Shown: positions 1-9,032 of the stretch, piece after piece
How positions within the stretch are numbered: position 1 is the first letter of the stretch
How the letters are laid out: every line of letters begins with the position of its first letter
Origin: Faeciplasma gallinarum
Lineage (GTDB): Bacteria; Bacillota; Clostridia; Oscillospirales; Ruminococcaceae
Direction: 5' to 3'
DNA: 35,169 nt
Assembly (NCBI GenBank): GCA_018711085.1
Contig: DVIR01000024.1
Location: 1-35,169 of the forward strand
The notes under the pieces: generated by a model
Seen by the model: only the letters and a program-made list of their open reading frames with translations
Told to the model about the DNA's origin: nothing
The model's database searches: none
Position numbers and translations under genes: made by a program

Positions 1-2
1 CA

Positions 3-3000
3 TCGCCCGATGAAAAACTCAACATGTATGCACAAGAGATAAGAACGCTGCTCGATCAGTCACGTGAGGTGACGGCAATAGTTCCCGACCAGTTTTCTTT
101 TGAGTTTGACAGGATACTTTATCAAAGCTTAGGCGCAAAGGATTTTAACCGCGTGTCTGTGATAAGCTTCAGAAAACTTGCGGACGAGCTTATCACAAGG
201 TACGGCGCAAAAAGCGGCACTCTCCTAAAACGTGAAGAGCGCACTGCGGTGATATACCTTGCGCTAAAAAATGTAAAGGCTCAAAAAAAGCTGAACGCTT
301 TGGCAAGGTCTCTTGACAAGCCTGCATTTGTGAGCGAAATATCCATGATGGTTGACAGGCTGATACGCTCCGCAACCCCGCCGGAGGCTTTGAGCAGCGC
401 TGCGAAGGAGCTTGACGGCAGCCTCAGCATGAAACTCTGCGACATAGGCGTAATATACGAGGCGTACCTCGACGAGCTGAAAAAAGGCGGATTTCTGGAT
501 GAAAGCTCAACCATAGCTCTCGGCGCGGAGCTTGCAAAGAAAAGCGGTTATTTTAAAGGCAAGCAGGTGTATATAGACCGCTTCGACAGCTATTCAAATG
601 ATGAGCTTGCCGTGATAGAGCAGGCAATCGTGTCAGCCGACAACGTCAGCGTGTCAATCACACTTCCCGCAAACTTTAAGCCGTCTGCAATGCAGGTGTA
701 CTCCGTGACAGCCGAAACACAAAATAAGCTTGTAGACCTTGCCGCAAGAAATAACGTCAAAGTACAGTTTTCAAAGTACGAGCCGGAAGATGTAAAGCCA
801 AACGGCATTACAGCCATAGATAACTGCCTTTTGAATAAAAGAAAGAAGATCAGCCTGGACGGCAGCGTCACCTGCGTCAGCGCGGCAAACGTGTACGAAG
901 AGATGGATTACGTGGCGGCTCAGATACGCAGGCTTGTGATGAGCGGCGAATGCAGCTTTAACGACATTGCGCTTATCACAAGAAACCTGCCTGATTATCA
1001 GTCTGCCATAGAATCAGCTTTTGAAAGATACGATATACCTGTGTTTATAGACGGAAAGACGAGAACGTCCGACACGTCTGTAATGCTGTATTGCTTTGCA
1101 GCGATATCCGCCGCATGCACAAAGCAGCCCTCTACGGATAAGATTCTGCAGGTGATGTGCTCCGCGTATTCAGGGTTTAATGAAGAGGAAATATCATGCA
1201 TGCAGGACTATTGCGTGAGATGGAATATAGAGGGCAATATGTGGCTGGAGGATTTTACGGCGGAGTGTGACGACATGCCGCTTGAGCGCCTGAACGCCGT
1301 GAGGAAAAAAGCAATAGAGCCGATACGCAGACTGTATGAGGCCACTAAAAATGCCGATGCCAAGACGGTAGCGTCTGCGTTCAACAGGTACATAGAGGAT
1401 GTCGGGCTTGCCCGAAACACCAAGAAAATTATAGATGAGTTCACCGCCGACGACGAAAAGCTGAGCGCCGCAAGGTTTTTAAAGCAGGTGTGGGAGGCCA
1501 TGATGAACGCCGTGGCTGCCATATACTCAACAATAGGCGACAGAAAACTAAAACTCAAGGAGTTTGGAGAGCTGCTGCGGCTTATGCTGTCCGACTGCGG
1601 CATAGCAAATCCGCCGCAAAAGCTTTTGTCCGTATCCGTTTGCGACGTGTCACGCTCGATAATATACTCAAAAGACGTCGTGTTTGTCATAGGCTTAAAC
1701 GACGGCAAGTTTCCTCTTGACGCGAAAAAGACGGGAATATTTAACGGCAGAGATTCTGTCGCGCTTGAAAGAGTGGGAATAAAGTTCGAGGCGGGCGAGG
1801 CTGACAGAGCAGCTCAGGAGATGTTTATGTGCTACCGCGCACTAAGCTGTGCAGCTAAAAAGCTTTACATCACATACTCAACCGCATCGCCGAACGGAAC
1901 ATCGCTGCGCAGGTCGTATATGCTCATGAAGCTTGACAGGGGAGTTGGCCTGCACCATGTAAAGGCGCATGACTTTTCAGAAGAGTTTTATTGCAGCACC
2001 GAAAAAGCTGCGTTCTATCGGCTGTGCGTGACACGAAGCGCAGACGAACTGACGAAAAATTCAATCCGCGCTGCGCTTGAGTGCGACGGTGAGTACAGAA
2101 AAAAGCTTGCCGAGCTTGAGAGCATCTCAGGCAACAACTCTTTAAGGCGTCTTACACGCCCGACAGCAAAAAAACTGTTTGCCCCACGCGACGTAAACAT
2201 CACCGCAAGCAGAATTGATGTGTATAACCGCTGCAACTTCCGCTACTTTATGAAGTACGGCCTCGACATAAAGGATGTAACGCCGATGGCTGTCGACCCC
2301 GCAAACAGAGGCAGCGTCATGCACTATGTGTTTCAGACGGTTCTCGAGCACTTCGGCGCTGAATATCAAAAAGCATCGGATGAAGACATAAATGCGATTG
2401 TCGCACAGGCTTTAAAGGATTATAAGAAGCAGTATCTCGGTGAGGATTTCGGAAAATCGAAGAAGTTTGAAGCGGACTACATGAGACTTCACCGCGCGTG
2501 CGTGGACGTGCTTGTAAATATCCGCGAGGAGTATAAGGTGTCGCTGTTTCGTCCGGTAAGCTTTGAGTACAATTTGAGCGCAGAGGACGGCGAAAGCATA
2601 CTTTCTATTCCGATAAACAAAGACCTGAGGATAAATATCCGCGGAGTGGTTGACAGGGTAGATACCTTTACAGGCTCCGACGGCAAGAAATACATAAGGA
2701 TAATCGATTATAAAACCGGTTCAAAGACACTTAGGTTTGAGGACATATATAACGGTCTGAACTTGCAGATGCTTTTATACATGCTCGCCCTGACACGGGG
2801 CAAAAAAAGCTCCTTCAAGGACTTTGCCCCTGCGGGAGTTCTGTATATGAAGGCGGGATTTTTAAAGTGCGACGACGATTATTCACCTCTTTCTGATTCC
2901 GCCGAACACAGACTGTCGGAGAGCGCACAGCAGCTCAAGCGTTCCGGACTGATAATAGGAAACGACGAGGTCATTGCAGCGATGGACGAGAACGTTTCGG

Positions 3001-3329
3001 GAACTTATCTTCCTGTCACACGTCTGCGTAACGGCGAGTACAGCAAGACATCTTCGCTCATAACGCCTGCCGGTTTTGAACGGCTTGAGAGGTACGCCAA
3101 GGACATGGTGGAGAAATTCGGCAGCGACCTGCTCGACGGAAAGATAGACGTGATGCCTGTGGGCAGCGACAAAACCCACCTTGAATGCGCATATTGCGAA
3201 TTTTCATCGGTCTGCGACAGGCGAAAGTACATGTACAAGCTCATATCAAAAGACGACTCAAAGAAGCTTGAGGAGATAATTTTAAAGCCTGATGACAGCT
3301 CAAAGGAACAAAAGGAGGGTGAAAACTGA
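3..3329 (+). CDS. addB: ATP-dependent nuclease/helicase subunit B, 5'-partial
   Basis: AddB pairs with AddA to resect double-strand breaks for RecA loading (RecBCD counterpart in Gram-positives). The frame is open to the window edge. The N-terminal Walker A loop (G-R-x-G-S-G-K-T) is missing, so the true start lies upstream, probably only about 20-30 codons away; the ATG at 24 is internal. Numbering from that ATG, the early motif IVPDQFSFEFDR is near residue 40, the helicase-like segment ALITRNLPDYQ is near 320, and the RecB-type nuclease motif IDYKTG is near 895. The 4Fe-4S cysteines typical of AddB are visible: one in YNRCNF (about 737), then the C-terminal CAYCEFSSVC cluster (about 1055). 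The stop overlaps the addA start as TGATG, indicating translational coupling. The family call is very secure. Confidence 0.96.
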   Translation, partial: SPDEKLNMYAQEIRTLLDQSREVTAIVPDQFSFEFDRILYQSLGAKDFNRVSVISFRKLADELITRYGAKSGTLLKREERTAVIYLALKNVKAQKKLNALARSLDKPAFVSEISMMVDRLIRSATPPEALSSAAKELDGSLSMKLCDIGVIYEAYLDELKKGGFLDESSTIALGAELAKKSGYFKGKQVYIDRFDSYSNDELAVIEQAIVSADNVSVSITLPANFKPSAMQVYSVTAETQNKLVDLAARNNVKVQFSKYEPEDVKPNGITAIDNCLLNKRKKISLDGSVTCVSAANVYEEMDYVAAQIRRLVMSGECSFNDIALITRNLPDYQSAIESAFERYDIPVFIDGKTRTSDTSVMLYCFAAISAACTKQPSTDKILQVMCSAYSGFNEEEISCMQDYCVRWNIEGNMWLEDFTAECDDMPLERLNAVRKKAIEPIRRLYEATKNADAKTVASAFNRYIEDVGLARNTKKIIDEFTADDEKLSAARFLKQVWEAMMNAVAAIYSTIGDRKLKLKEFGELLRLMLSDCGIANPPQKLLSVSVCDVSRSIIYSKDVVFVIGLNDGKFPLDAKKTGIFNGRDSVALERVGIKFEAGEADRAAQEMFMCYRALSCAAKKLYITYSTASPNGTSLRRSYMLMKLDRGVGLHHVKAHDFSEEFYCSTEKAAFYRLCVTRSADELTKNSIRAALECDGEYRKKLAELESISGNNSLRRLTRPTAKKLFAPRDVNITASRIDVYNRCNFRYFMKYGLDIKDVTPMAVDPANRGSVMHYVFQTVLEHFGAEYQKASDEDINAIVAQALKDYKKQYLGEDFGKSKKFEADYMRLHRACVDVLVNIREEYKVSLFRPVSFEYNLSAEDGESILSIPINKDLRINIRGVVDRVDTFTGSDGKKYIRIIDYKTGSKTLRFEDIYNGLNLQMLLYMLALTRGKKSSFKDFAPAGVLYMKAGFLKCDDDYSPLSDSAEHRLSESAQQLKRSGLIIGNDEVIAAMDENVSGTYLPVTRLRNGEYSKTSSLITPAGFERLERYAKDMVEKFGSDLLDGKIDVMPVGSDKTHLECAYCEFSSVCDRRKYMYKLISKDDSKKLEEIILKPDDSSKEQKEGEN

Positions 3330-6300
3330 TGCCGCAGTGGACTGACGAACAGCTTGAAGCTATAAACTGCTATGGCAGACCGGTAATCGTCTCTGCCGCC
3401 GCCGGAAGCGGAAAAACCGCTGTCCTGGTTGAAAGAACAATAAGGCTTTTGTGCGACGAAAAGCTTGCAATACCCGCGGACACTCTTCTTGCGGTTACGT
3501 TTACTAACGACGCCGCGGCTCAGATGCGTGAAAAGCTTTCCGCGGCGCTCGAAAACGCAGCCATAGAAATGACGGAAAACGCATGGATACAAAAGCAGCA
3601 AACGCTCTTGCGGCTTGCTAACATATGCACGATAAATTCTTTCTGCTATGATATGGTGAAAAACAACCTTGCCGACACCGATTTGCAAAGCGGCGTCAGA
3701 ATCATGGAAGAAAAGGAGTCGGATATGGTCACGGAGCGCGCCCTCGACGCAGTTATGGAGGACGCCTATGAGAAGTTCCCGCAGGAGACGGAAAAGCTCA
3801 TATCTTTGTTTTGCTGCGAAGACGATAAGCCGCTGAGAGAGATGATAATATCATTGAGAAAGTTTCTCCGCTCCATACCGTTCAGCGACGTGTGGGTGAA
3901 AAATGTCACAGAGCGCCTTGACGGCATGCAGATGATAAGCGAAATCATGGCTGACTATGCGGCGCTTGCTGATGAGCGTGCAGAACGCTGCGTATCGACC
4001 GCCGAACGCTTGAGGGGACTTGCCGAGGACCTTGAAAACTATTCAAAGGCAAAGGCTAAATTTCTGCAAAACTGCGACTATGCCGAAAGAATCTTAAATG
4101 CGTTGGAGCGTGCCGGCGACGACATGGAGGCCTGCGGCGAGGTTTTGTCATCTTTCAGCTGGATACCGATGACCGGAACTACGCGAACCAAGCAGGAAAA
4201 GGAAGACACGACTTACCTCGAGGAGGAAACCTATGAGGAGGCAAAAACCTGCCTGTCAGCCCTGAAAAACGCTTTTTCGGAGCTTGCGGAATGCTACGCC
4301 GTCTCTGAGGACGAGGCAAAAAAGGACTGTGCATTTGTCAGCAAGGTGTTCAAGCAGCTCCTTGAGTTTGTAAATAAGCTCGAAGAAAACGTCTGGGAGA
4401 TAAAAGTAGAGCGAAACGCAATAGACTTTTCAGATACGGAACTGCTGACGGTAAATCTGCTTTTGAACTGTGACAGCTCAGGCAGGACATCGAGAACGCC
4501 TATTGCCGAGGAAATATACCGCTCCGGCAGATATAAGCTGATACTCGTAGACGAGTTTCAGGACGTAAACAACCTTCAGGAGGCAATTTTAAAAGCTGTT
4601 TCTGATACGGACAGCATGGAGTCCATAGGCAGCAACGTGTTTGCCGTGGGCGATGTAAAGCAGTCTATATACCGCTTCCGTCAGGCAAACCCCAAGATAT
4701 TCATGCAGACTCGAAGGCTTGCGGAGCAAAGCACGGACGACAAGGGTGTAAAGGAGATACTCTTGACAAAAAACTTCAGGAGCCGTGCCGGGGTGCTCGA
4801 CTTTGCCAACTACTTGTTTTCATCCCTCATGAACAGCCGCCTCGGCGAGGTGGAGTACACAAAGGACGAGGAACTTGTATGCGGTGCGAAGTTTATCGGC
4901 GACGATCGCCCCACAGCGTTGATACGTGTGAATTCCGACTTAGAGGAGCAGTCGCCTGTTGCCTTTGATGAGTTTGCGGCGGTTGCAGCGCAAATAAAAA
5001 AGATGCTCGACGAAAAGACGCCGGTAAATGACGGCGGAATCGTAAGACCGTGCCGCCCGTCGGATTTTTGCGTGCTCACGAGAAACAACATAACCGGCGA
5101 TGAGCTTGTAAAGCGTTTTTCGGAACGGGGATTAAAGGTTGCAAGCGAGAATGTCTCGGGCTACCTTGAATCGCGCGAGATTTCACTCATGCTTAACCTT
5201 TTGAAAATATCGGTCAGCCCCATGAAGGACATCCCTCTTGCAAGTGTGATGCTCTCTCCGATAATGGGCTTTAGCGATGAGGACGTTGCGCTGATAAAGC
5301 TTCACAACAAAAAGAACAGGCTTTATAAAAACATGCTTGAAGTGGCGGACTCGGAAAGAGAAAAAGCCGAGCATGCGGAGCTTGTCAAAAAGTGTGAGAG
5401 CGCAATAAGCCTTGTAAAAAAACTAAAGGTGTACTCCGCAAGCATGCCGCTTACAGGACTTATCAAAAAAATATACGATGCCACCGACGTGTTTGCCATG
5501 GCGGCGGCATACGAGGACGGCAAGCAAAAATGCGCCAACCTTTATCTGCTTCTTGAGTACGCAAAGAACTATGAGAACTCGTCTAACGAAGGCGTGGCGG
5601 GCTTTTTGCAGTACGTTTCATACATATTAAAGACCGGCGGAGACTTTGCAAAGGCTTTGACCGTTACAGAGTCTGACGATGCGGTGGTTGTAAAAACCAT
5701 GCACCGCTCAAAGGGACTTGAGTTTCCGTTTGTTTTTCTCTGCCAGCTCACAAAAAAGTTTAACTTTTCGGACACCCATGAAAAACTGCTTTTAAATGCG
5801 GATTACGGAGTGGGACTCAGCTACTACGATTACGCCACGCTGACAAGAAGAAAAACCGTTTTGTCCGAGTATATAAAAAGGAAGAACACAGAAGAGCTTT
5901 TGTCTGAGGAGCTGAGACTTTTGTATGTCGCAGCCACAAGGGCAAAAGAGCAGCTGTTTGTCGTTTTGGACATCACAAGCAGAACATGCGAGAACGCAAA
6001 GCAGTATGCGTATTACATCAACGACCATATGATACCATGCGACCTCTCGGAGAAGGCCAAGTGCATGCAGGACTGGATTGTCATGGCCATGACAAAGGAC
6101 AGCTCCCTTTGCACACTGTTCGGAAGGGAATATAACGAGCAGGATTACTACGATTTTGATACGCCTGATTTAAAAATAATAACGCCTGAAGCCGACACGG
6201 AGCAGGAAACCGGCGAGCAAGCGGCGGACGTGGGAGTGGACAGCGCACTTGCGGAAAAAATCGTGCGGTGCTTTAGCTACAAAAACGACCAAAGACTTTG

Positions 6301-6931
6301 CGCCACTCAGGCAAAGGTCTCTGTCTCGGAGCTTGTAAAGGACGATGCGATAAACTTTTTCCCGAAGGTTGCAGACCTAGACGGCACGGTGACAGAGCTT
6401 ACCGCAGCCCAAAAAGGCACAATCATGCACCGCTTTATGCAGCTTGCCGATTACGGAGCGGCCGCAAAGGATATTGAAAGCGAAATATCCAGGCTGCAAA
6501 ACAGCGGAGCGCTGAGCAAAATCGAGGCGGACTCCATAAACCGCGACAGCCTCAAAGCGTTTTTTGACGGCGAGATTTATAAGCGCATGAGCCGCTCCGA
6601 GAACGTCATGCGTGAAAAGAGCTTTATTGTTAAGTTTTCCGATATAAATGTCGATGAGGAGCTTTCAAAAATGTATGACGGCACGGACGGAATGCTCCAG
6701 GGAATTGCCGACTGCATATTTGAAGAGGATGACGGATACGTGCTCGTAGATTATAAGACCGACAGGGTAAAAACCCTCGACGAGCTTGTTCAAAGGTATT
6801 CCGCTCAGCTTGCGCTTTACAAAGCCGCTTTTGATATACTTTTAGATAAGCCGGTAAAGTCCTGCTGTATATACTCTTACAGGTTGTCGAGCGGTATAGA
6901 GGCAAAACTAATAGGCGGCAAAGATTTTTAA
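3329..6931 (+). CDS. addA: ATP-dependent helicase/nuclease subunit A
   Basis: This 1200-residue UvrD/Rep-type (SF1A) helicase carries a C-terminal RecB-family nuclease and is the motor subunit of AddAB. Helicase motifs appear in order: Walker A AAAGSGKTAV (about 23-32), Walker B LVDEFQD (about 406-412), GDVKQSIYRFRQ, NFRSR, KTMHRSKGLEFPFVF, and motif VI LLYVAATRAKEQL. Near the end come GTIMHRFMQ and the nuclease motif VDYKTDR (about 1140). Length fits the family. The ATG shares its A with the addB TGA and uses the AGGAGGG at 3314-3319 within the end of addB, so the two subunits should be made in matched amounts. No clear intrinsic terminator follows before the next promoter at 6938. Identification is secure. 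Confidence 0.97.
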   Translation: MPQWTDEQLEAINCYGRPVIVSAAAGSGKTAVLVERTIRLLCDEKLAIPADTLLAVTFTNDAAAQMREKLSAALENAAIEMTENAWIQKQQTLLRLANICTINSFCYDMVKNNLADTDLQSGVRIMEEKESDMVTERALDAVMEDAYEKFPQETEKLISLFCCEDDKPLREMIISLRKFLRSIPFSDVWVKNVTERLDGMQMISEIMADYAALADERAERCVSTAERLRGLAEDLENYSKAKAKFLQNCDYAERILNALERAGDDMEACGEVLSSFSWIPMTGTTRTKQEKEDTTYLEEETYEEAKTCLSALKNAFSELAECYAVSEDEAKKDCAFVSKVFKQLLEFVNKLEENVWEIKVERNAIDFSDTELLTVNLLLNCDSSGRTSRTPIAEEIYRSGRYKLILVDEFQDVNNLQEAILKAVSDTDSMESIGSNVFAVGDVKQSIYRFRQANPKIFMQTRRLAEQSTDDKGVKEILLTKNFRSRAGVLDFANYLFSSLMNSRLGEVEYTKDEELVCGAKFIGDDRPTALIRVNSDLEEQSPVAFDEFAAVAAQIKKMLDEKTPVNDGGIVRPCRPSDFCVLTRNNITGDELVKRFSERGLKVASENVSGYLESREISLMLNLLKISVSPMKDIPLASVMLSPIMGFSDEDVALIKLHNKKNRLYKNMLEVADSEREKAEHAELVKKCESAISLVKKLKVYSASMPLTGLIKKIYDATDVFAMAAAYEDGKQKCANLYLLLEYAKNYENSSNEGVAGFLQYVSYILKTGGDFAKALTVTESDDAVVVKTMHRSKGLEFPFVFLCQLTKKFNFSDTHEKLLLNADYGVGLSYYDYATLTRRKTVLSEYIKRKNTEELLSEELRLLYVAATRAKEQLFVVLDITSRTCENAKQYAYYINDHMIPCDLSEKAKCMQDWIVMAMTKDSSLCTLFGREYNEQDYYDFDTPDLKIITPEADTEQETGEQAADVGVDSALAEKIVRCFSYKNDQRLCATQAKVSVSELVKDDAINFFPKVADLDGTVTELTAAQKGTIMHRFMQLADYGAAAKDIESEISRLQNSGALSKIEADSINRDSLKAFFDGEIYKRMSRSENVMREKSFIVKFSDINVDEELSKMYDGTDGMLQGIADCIFEEDDGYVLVDYKTDRVKTLDELVQRYSAQLALYKAAFDILLDKPVKSCCIYSYRLSSGIEAKLIGGKDF

Positions 6932-6937
6932 GAAATG

Positions 6938-6966
6938 TTGACAAGCGATGTTGATAATGATACTAT
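6938..6966 (+). promoter_or_regulatory. Candidate sigma-A promoter P1 of the paralogue locus
   Basis: TTGACA at 6938-6943 is separated by exactly 17 nt from TACTAT at 6961-6966, four of six matches to the -10 consensus. It starts just after the addA stop and points toward the three paralogues. It is a sequence match only. Confidence 0.6.
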
Positions 6967-6987
6967 TTACTTAGACGGTGTAGGTTG

Positions 6988-7018
6988 TTGTCTAAAACAA
7001 AACATGTACATGTATAAT
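6988..7018 (+). promoter_or_regulatory. Second -10 element with overlapping 12-bp palindrome
   Basis: A perfect TATAAT lies at 7013-7018, with a poor and over-distant TTGTCT (6988-6993, spacer 19). A perfect 12-bp palindrome ACATGTACATGT (7002-7013) abuts and shares one base with this -10 box, where a repressor operator would sit. Whether it acts as promoter, operator or neither cannot be settled from sequence. Confidence 0.4.
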
Positions 7019-7088
7019 TTGCGGCGCTGTGTTTTTTATGCTGTCCGCCGCAGAAAGGCAGAACAATATGACTAAATCGGAGCGCTGA

Positions 7089-7850
7089 TTGCTGGTTTAC
7101 GTCACAGCCGCTGTCAGCGTGCTGCTTGCGGTCGTTATAGTCTTTTTGTCGATTCTTGTGTATAACAACGTGCAGGAAAAGAACCTAAAGGGATATAACG
7201 AGGAAAACCAAAGAGATATTTTTGCCGAGTGCGCATACGTAGCCCAGGCGCATATGAATTGCAGAACCGGCGAGGATGATATCAGGGAAATTTACGACTT
7301 TGCATGCGTAAGCGACTGGTACAGTAACTACATAGGATTCTGTTTTTTCTTTGAACCGAGCGGGTACGTCATAGTCACATCATATGACTACGTCCCGCAA
7401 AGGATTGATTTAGAGGGCACGACTCCTTTTCCCGAAACGCCTGAGGAAAACGCCGATGCAATCGGATGTGTCTACAGCGTTTACCCGACTGCGGTTGTGC
7501 TTGCGGACGACGGGGACGAGTCCACGCCGAGACAGTATCGCACTTTTGATGCCGGAACCTGCTTTTATGTTGTGCAGGAGGGCGGCACGGATGTCTATGC
7601 AGAGGACGGGAGCGTGTTTGATGCGTGGGACAGAATCTACCCCGGAGTTATATCGTCTTATTTAGACGATCCGGAATACTTCAGCGCTCTTGTCGAGCCG
7701 AACGAGAGCTTCAGGGAGAGAATGCTCAAAACCGCAGATAAACAGATGGCGGAGCTTGAGTACGACACCGAGAGCTTTGCGGAACATGTCGCCGAGCTTA
7801 GAGAAGAGAACGAGTCAAAAATCACCGTCATAGATAGGTTTTACCGCTGA
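7089..7850 (+). CDS. Uncharacterised single-span membrane protein, paralogue 1
   Basis: I do not recognise this family. The 253-residue open frame begins at TTG 7089 with one N-terminal membrane segment, then a predicted external domain rich in acidic and aromatic residues. It is clearly paralogous to the gene at 8162: both share FAxCAY, CQ-less AHMNC, a G-x-C-FFF block, VTSYDY and DDGDESTPRQYRTFDAGTCF. Four cysteines are common to both and each copy has two further private ones, which suggests disulfides outside the cell. Upstream, ATG 7068 has a good AAAGG site and reads M-T-K-S-E-R, matching the other copies, but is followed in frame by TGA at 7086. Translation of the rest would need restart at TTG 7089, which has GGAG at 7079-7082, 6 nt away. 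It is either a decayed first copy or a coupled restart. Confidence 0.65.
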   Translation: MLVYVTAAVSVLLAVVIVFLSILVYNNVQEKNLKGYNEENQRDIFAECAYVAQAHMNCRTGEDDIREIYDFACVSDWYSNYIGFCFFFEPSGYVIVTSYDYVPQRIDLEGTTPFPETPEENADAIGCVYSVYPTAVVLADDGDESTPRQYRTFDAGTCFYVVQEGGTDVYAEDGSVFDAWDRIYPGVISSYLDDPEYFSALVEPNESFRERMLKTADKQMAELEYDTESFAEHVAELREENESKITVIDRFYR

Positions 7851-7895
7851 TAAGGCGGGAAATCGGGATTACAGCATTTTCAAGGAGGCATGCGT

Positions 7896-8156
7896 ATGAC
7901 TGAATCCGAGCGCAAATGGCTTACGGCTCTAACGTTGATAACCTTGATTGCGTTTATTCCCATGGCGGTTATATACATACAATTTTTGTATGTTGCAATC
8001 GCAAGCGGATTTACAGAGAACACGTTTGACCCGCAGCCGCGCCAACACTATAGTATCGATATACTTGAGGAATGTTCGTATGAGGGCGGCGAACTGCCCG
8101 ACAACCTGCCATATGTTCTCGGGGCAGAGGCTTCGCTTCCCGAAGGAAAGGTGTGA
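7896..8156 (+). CDS. Short paralogue 2 of the membrane protein family
   Basis: This 86-residue product starts at ATG 7896 (AAGGAGG at 7882-7888, spacing 7) rather than the ATG at 7890, which is too close to the site. It begins MTESERKWLTAL, like the other two copies, has one membrane span, and continues to DILEECSY, the counterpart of the D/E-C-A-Y block. It then diverges and stops, lacking the whole AHMNC-to-GTCF domain. It is probably a truncated copy, or a minimal membrane anchor that interacts with its full-length neighbours. The strong ribosome-binding site argues that it is still translated. Its stop lies within 6 nt of the next gene's start, consistent with one operon. The function is unknown. 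Confidence 0.6.
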   Translation: MTESERKWLTALTLITLIAFIPMAVIYIQFLYVAIASGFTENTFDPQPRQHYSIDILEECSYEGGELPDNLPYVLGAEASLPEGKV

Positions 8157-8161
8157 TTGCT

Positions 8162-8968
8162 GTGACAAAATCAGAACGCAGATGGCTTAAAGTGCTCACC
8201 GTGTTGGTTGTCGTGTTTGTCATCATGGCAATGATTCCGGTTGCAGTCATTTTGGGACGGAATATACATAACGATTTGTCATCGTCCCGCAGGGATGAGG
8301 AGCAAAGAAATGTTTTTGCAGATTGCGCATATATAGCGCAGGCGCATATGAATTGCTATGATGACGAGCGTCAAATAGTTGACTATGCAAAGGTGGTAAA
8401 CTGGTATGATGCGCTTGTCGGGTACTGCTTCTTCTTTGATGAGGGCGGATATGCGCTTGTCACATCATATGACTATGCGCTTGCAAAGTTCAGCCTTGAC
8501 GAGGATACTCCTTTTCCGGAGGAATATGTTCCGGAGTCGGAGCTTTATGACATAATGTATGTGTACTCATTGCAGCCGACTACATTTGTAATGCCTGACG
8601 ACGGCGACGAGTCCACGCCGAGACAGTACCGCACCTTTGATGCGGGAACCTGCTTTTGCGTGAAGGAGTCAAACTGGCTTACGTACTGCTTTGACGATCA
8701 GGCGTTCAGCCTTGAAGGAAACAGCTTTGACGGAAGGTACGTAGTCTATCCCGGCGCCGGATCGTCGGCACAAAACGATGCGGAGTATGTTATGAAGTTT
8801 GCCGAGCCGGACGGAGTTCTCAGAGACAGAATGCTTGAAGTCGCAAAAAAGCAGCTCATAGAAACCGGACACGACAGCGAGGAGTATAAAAACGAGATTT
8901 ACAGCCTTGCAGAGCAGCTTGCGGACGAGAAGTCCACATCGGGAATGCTGCGGCACATGCTCGGCTGA
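8162..8968 (+). CDS. Uncharacterised single-span membrane protein, paralogue 3
   Basis: This 268-residue full-length member starts at GTG 8162, chosen because it gives V/M-T-K-S-E-R-R-W-L as in its paralogues; AAAGG at 8147-8151 precedes it. GTG 8153, which overlaps the previous stop, is the alternative. A basic N-terminus and one hydrophobic span (about residues 9-33) predict a cytoplasmic N-terminus and an external C-terminal domain. That domain holds FADCAYIAQAHMNC, GYCFFF, VTSYDY and the 20-residue DDGDESTP...GTCF block shared with paralogue 1. Six cysteines lie after the span. No catalytic motif or known domain is apparent to me. A charged helical tail ends the protein. No terminator is evident before the infC promoter. 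Confidence 0.7.
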   Translation: MTKSERRWLKVLTVLVVVFVIMAMIPVAVILGRNIHNDLSSSRRDEEQRNVFADCAYIAQAHMNCYDDERQIVDYAKVVNWYDALVGYCFFFDEGGYALVTSYDYALAKFSLDEDTPFPEEYVPESELYDIMYVYSLQPTTFVMPDDGDESTPRQYRTFDAGTCFCVKESNWLTYCFDDQAFSLEGNSFDGRYVVYPGAGSSAQNDAEYVMKFAEPDGVLRDRMLEVAKKQLIETGHDSEEYKNEIYSLAEQLADEKSTSGMLRHMLG

Positions 8969-9032
8969 CAAAAGTCGCTTTCAGTTGACATAAGCAAATT
9001 TGCAAAAAGGAAAATAAAATTTAATAAGCCTA

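Noticed and set aside
7086..7088. UGA recoded as tryptophan or selenocysteine
   Set aside because: TGA is used as the normal stop in addB, rplT, plsX and other genes here. The aligned residue in the other copies is Lys/Arg, and I see no obvious selenocysteine insertion stem right after it.
8985..9020. Extra promoter with TTGACA at 8985
   Set aside because: The nearest -10-like box (TAAAAT) is 24 nt away. The perfect promoter at 9033 explains infC expression.
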